Shown here piece by piece: positions 62,001 to 64,000 of a stretch of DNA of 64,000 nucleotides (position 1 is the stretch's first letter; each line of letters begins with the position of its first letter). A model generated the notes under the pieces. The model ran no database searches and had not been told where the DNA came from. It was given only the letters and a program-made list of their open reading frames with translations. Source of the DNA: Tetrapyrgos nigripes (Eukaryota > Basidiomycota > Agaricomycetes > Agaricales > Campanellaceae); assembly GCA_013368315.1 (NCBI GenBank), contig JAACJM010000013.1, forward strand, positions 930,001 to 994,000, in the 5' to 3' direction. Made by a program: the position numbers and the translations under genes.

Positions 62001-62630
62001 GCTGGGTACTTCATAAATCAGATCTTGAACATCGTTATCAAGTTGCAGACTCACTGGATCTTGACCGTACCTTCGAACTCGAATCTATCCAGGTCAGTGC
62101 GAACGGTCAGATCGTAATGGAAGAGTTTGACATTGGTCAACAGACGAAATTCGCTAGCAGGCTTATCGAGAGACATCACGGTTGACGGGAGAAACCACTG
62201 AGAGGTAAAAGATGAGGACAGAGAAGTAACAGAGCTTACTTATAGCAATTAGTGGAAACTGATCACATGTAATCGAGATGAAGCTAAGTCTCTCGGTAGT
62301 TCAGAGAACTCAGCGTCTCAGTTCAAGTGACCAGACAGGATCACTGTCAGTCCCTGCGGCAAAGCCTGCAGGCTGCGGGTCATGAAAAATCAGAAAAAAA
62401 GCTTCTTCAAGTATGTGGTGCACTTGAACAATGGACAGGAGGCCAATGACGTTTGTATAGCTGTGCCCAGACAATATGTATTCCTAGCACACTATGACAG
62501 ATCACGCCCTTCTCGCAGAACCCTGATAACAAAGTCAGAAGGACGAATTACTGCAATTACAGGAACGATTGCACCTCATTAGCAAATTGCACGCTGCGAG
62601 CAACCAAGAAGCCATTTACGAATGCTCAAG
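59007..62630 (-). repeat. Inverted copy C of the aminopeptidase cassette
   Basis: The minus strand from about 62630 down to 59007 matches 39700-44484 and 46075-50868, including the 5' intergenic DNA, the aminopeptidase gene and its 3' flank. It is more divergent than A is from B. Its 3' flank carries GACTCTGAGTCTGAATTCT: the first part matches unit A up to the tandem junction, the continuation matches unit B. Confidence 0.9.
59096..62176 (-). pseudogene. M1 aminopeptidase, copy C, inactivated
   Basis: Inverted third copy, MSLDKPASEFRLLTNVKLFH at the start and NKGVSLH-type end. It is disabled in several ways. Single-base losses relative to A and B occur in the exon coding YxRSDSSNEDH (about 61882), in SDCSVNEKD (about 61840) and in the AAFARRAFPCWDEP exon (about 61575). 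The donor equivalent to 41046 is altered (GTCCTG). About 1095 bp equivalent to 42225-43319 are missing, joining MYGN codons directly to the start of a later exon at about 60090. The HEIAH exon is still intact. Confidence 0.9.
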
Positions 62631-63754
62631 TCAAGAAGAGACTGCCGTAATCCCAAAAACAGCCTTTGCACTCTTCAATTTCCAAACAACATCTCTGTCA
62701 TGAACCCTTGCCTGCCAAAGCTTCTTCTCAGTAAGCCTCTTCGGAGTATGTACCAACGACACGGTATACCGATCATTGCCACAAGCCTCCACCTCTTTTG
62801 CCAATACAGACACAACGTCTGCTTTATGTGCTGAAGTAACAAAAGCCAGCTGCTTCAGCTTCGGGGCATGTAACCAGTCCTCAAACGCGATGCGTGGAAT
62901 CCAACATCGTGCACCTATGGATATAGATGCCGAGCGCAGGTTGGCGAATATGGGTAAGGTGTAATTCGCCATCCTCTGAGCCCAATAACCACCACCACCC
63001 TCAATGATATGTAGGGAGTCGATCTGGTTGTATAAATCCTGATCACCATACATAGGCAATATCTCCCGCATGGTAAGATCTCGAAGTTGTGTGTGTCGGG
63101 AAACGACGTCGACTCCGATAAGCATGTTTGAGTGACAAGCCAACGAAACAATGGAGGTGCATTTTTGGAGGATATCAGACCAAGCGTAACAATTTCCTAC
63201 TTCAGCGATCATCCACAAGTAGCGTACTCGTGGTGCTATTTCAGGGTTTTTGGTGACGAGGGTGGAGAAGGAGATCATTTGGTTTTTGGATGTCAGGGTG
63301 ATGGGTAAGAGTGGGATGATTTCGAGACGGATAAGGTTATGGATTGAACGGCAGGTGAGAAGAAGGGAACGGTAGGTAGATTGGGATTGACAACTGGCAA
63401 ATATGAAGATCTTCAGACCGAGCTCGACAGGAAGATTTGTGAGTGCACAACGCGATGTTTGGGATGATGATTTGGTGGAACGCGTAGAACCTTCATCTGG
63501 ATCATCAGATGCGGTATACGGGACGTGCAGCCCTTTTGGGCATGATCGTGAAGAGGATCGTGCATTTGGACCAGATGAGACTGAGGCTACCGAGCCTTGC
63601 GATATGGTGCTTGATATCGTTGAACCAGTGTCTATGATCGACGATAAGGTCTGTAAGCATGGTTTAAGCTTTAGATGAGGACGAAAGACTGAGCACGTAC
63701 GAGCAGAGTTAGCAAACGGAGAAACTGAGACTGTTGTGGAAAATCCTGCAAAAA
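62631..63754 (-). CDS. F-box/LRR-like protein upstream of copy C
   Basis: An open minus-strand frame of about 370 codons ending FGITAVSS. The N-terminal part is Ser-rich; the F-box-like helix is LTNLPVELGLKIFIFASCQS, followed by CRSIHNLIRLEIIPLLPITL, RVRYLWMIAEVGNCYAW and leucine-rich segments (IDSLHIIEGGGGYW, LPIFANLRSASISI), ending RLTEKKLWQARVHDRDVVWK. It is a clear paralogue of 37580-38524 and the full-length relative of the broken remnants in units A and B. No in-frame Met is found upstream; the frame opens just after an acceptor (TTTTTGCAG, about 63755), so a first exon is probably missing from my model. Confidence 0.65.
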
Positions 63755-64000
63755 TGAGGATGGCATGTTGGAGTTGCTCTTAGGTCAGGCTACCAATCCT
63801 CGAATGTATAGTCGATGGTAATTATACTTGTAGCAAGTGGAACAGCGATGCGTTTTGCGAAGACGAAGCTCGTTCATGGTCACGGTGGTAGTTTGTATTA
63901 TTTTTAGGCTCGTGTGTCCGTGTAAGGTTGGTATCCTTACACGGAAGAGTTTCACACGATAAGTAACAGGGATAGACTGTCTTAAGGTAGAACTAGGAAA
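63755..64000. other. Right window edge
   Basis: Probably the 5' end of the F-box gene and its promoter on the minus strand. A short direct repeat GTGTAAGG / CCTTACACGG pair near 63920-63945 can form a hairpin; nothing else is recognised. Confidence 0.35.

Noticed and set aside
38107..62630. Transposon as cause of the duplications
   Set aside because: No transposase, reverse transcriptase, long terminal or inverted terminal repeats, or target-site duplications were seen at the breakpoints; the repeats are gene-bearing segments.

Overview
This window is nuclear DNA from a filamentous basidiomycete, most likely an Agaricomycete. Genes are packed on both strands and split by many short introns (about 45-75 nt) with fungal splice signals. 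The gene content fits that group: an AA9 cellulose-active monooxygenase with a CBM1 tail, F-box families, a wax-synthase-type MBOAT enzyme, and DASH-complex and OPI3-type genes. Exon structures were rebuilt by hand from splice sites and reading-frame continuity; most models close exactly in frame, but none was checked against RNA or a database.

Layout. 1-37 kb is conserved, gene-dense and mostly single copy: CTK2-like cyclin (partial), wax-synthase-like MBOAT, OPI3, AA9-CBM1, VPS37, RRP40, EAF6, RPT5, a small secreted protein, an FMP52-like Rossmann protein, a large RING+RRM protein, a seven-helix receptor-like protein, an RMD1/DUF155 protein, a DUF427 protein, a CLYBL/CitE-like lyase, lysyl-tRNA synthetase, dipeptidyl-peptidase 5, MRT4, LIA1, an unknown repeat protein, DUO1 and RAD10/ERCC1. 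Many pairs are head-to-head with 44-110 bp between start codons, so shared bidirectional promoters are common.

37.5-51 kb and 59-64 kb form a rearranged F-box / M1-aminopeptidase locus. A 6.38-kb unit is present twice in tandem (38107-44484 and 44485-about 50868). Each unit holds a piece of one F-box gene, a captured 3' fragment of a neighbouring PEX8-like gene, a broken second F-box gene and a complete 29-exon M1 aminopeptidase gene. A third, inverted aminopeptidase copy (59096-62176, minus) is a pseudogene with a deletion of about 1.1 kb and frameshifts; it keeps a longer F-box neighbour (62631-63754). Between tandem array and inverted copy lie PEX8 (51051-53119), a membrane-protein gene (53223-54700) and about 4.3 kb of pyrimidine-rich or unassigned DNA.

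The most striking signals are: the aminopeptidase gene appears to need 4-nt and 5-nt microexons, conserved in the copies, and several GC-AG introns, one of which is GC in two copies and GT in the third; the AA9 gene has 11-nt and 20-nt exons, the latter part of a roughly 45-bp tandem duplication; lysyl-tRNA synthetase has an in-frame upstream start that would add a basic mitochondrial-type leader. I found no transposon, tRNA, rRNA, CRISPR array or secondary-metabolite cluster.
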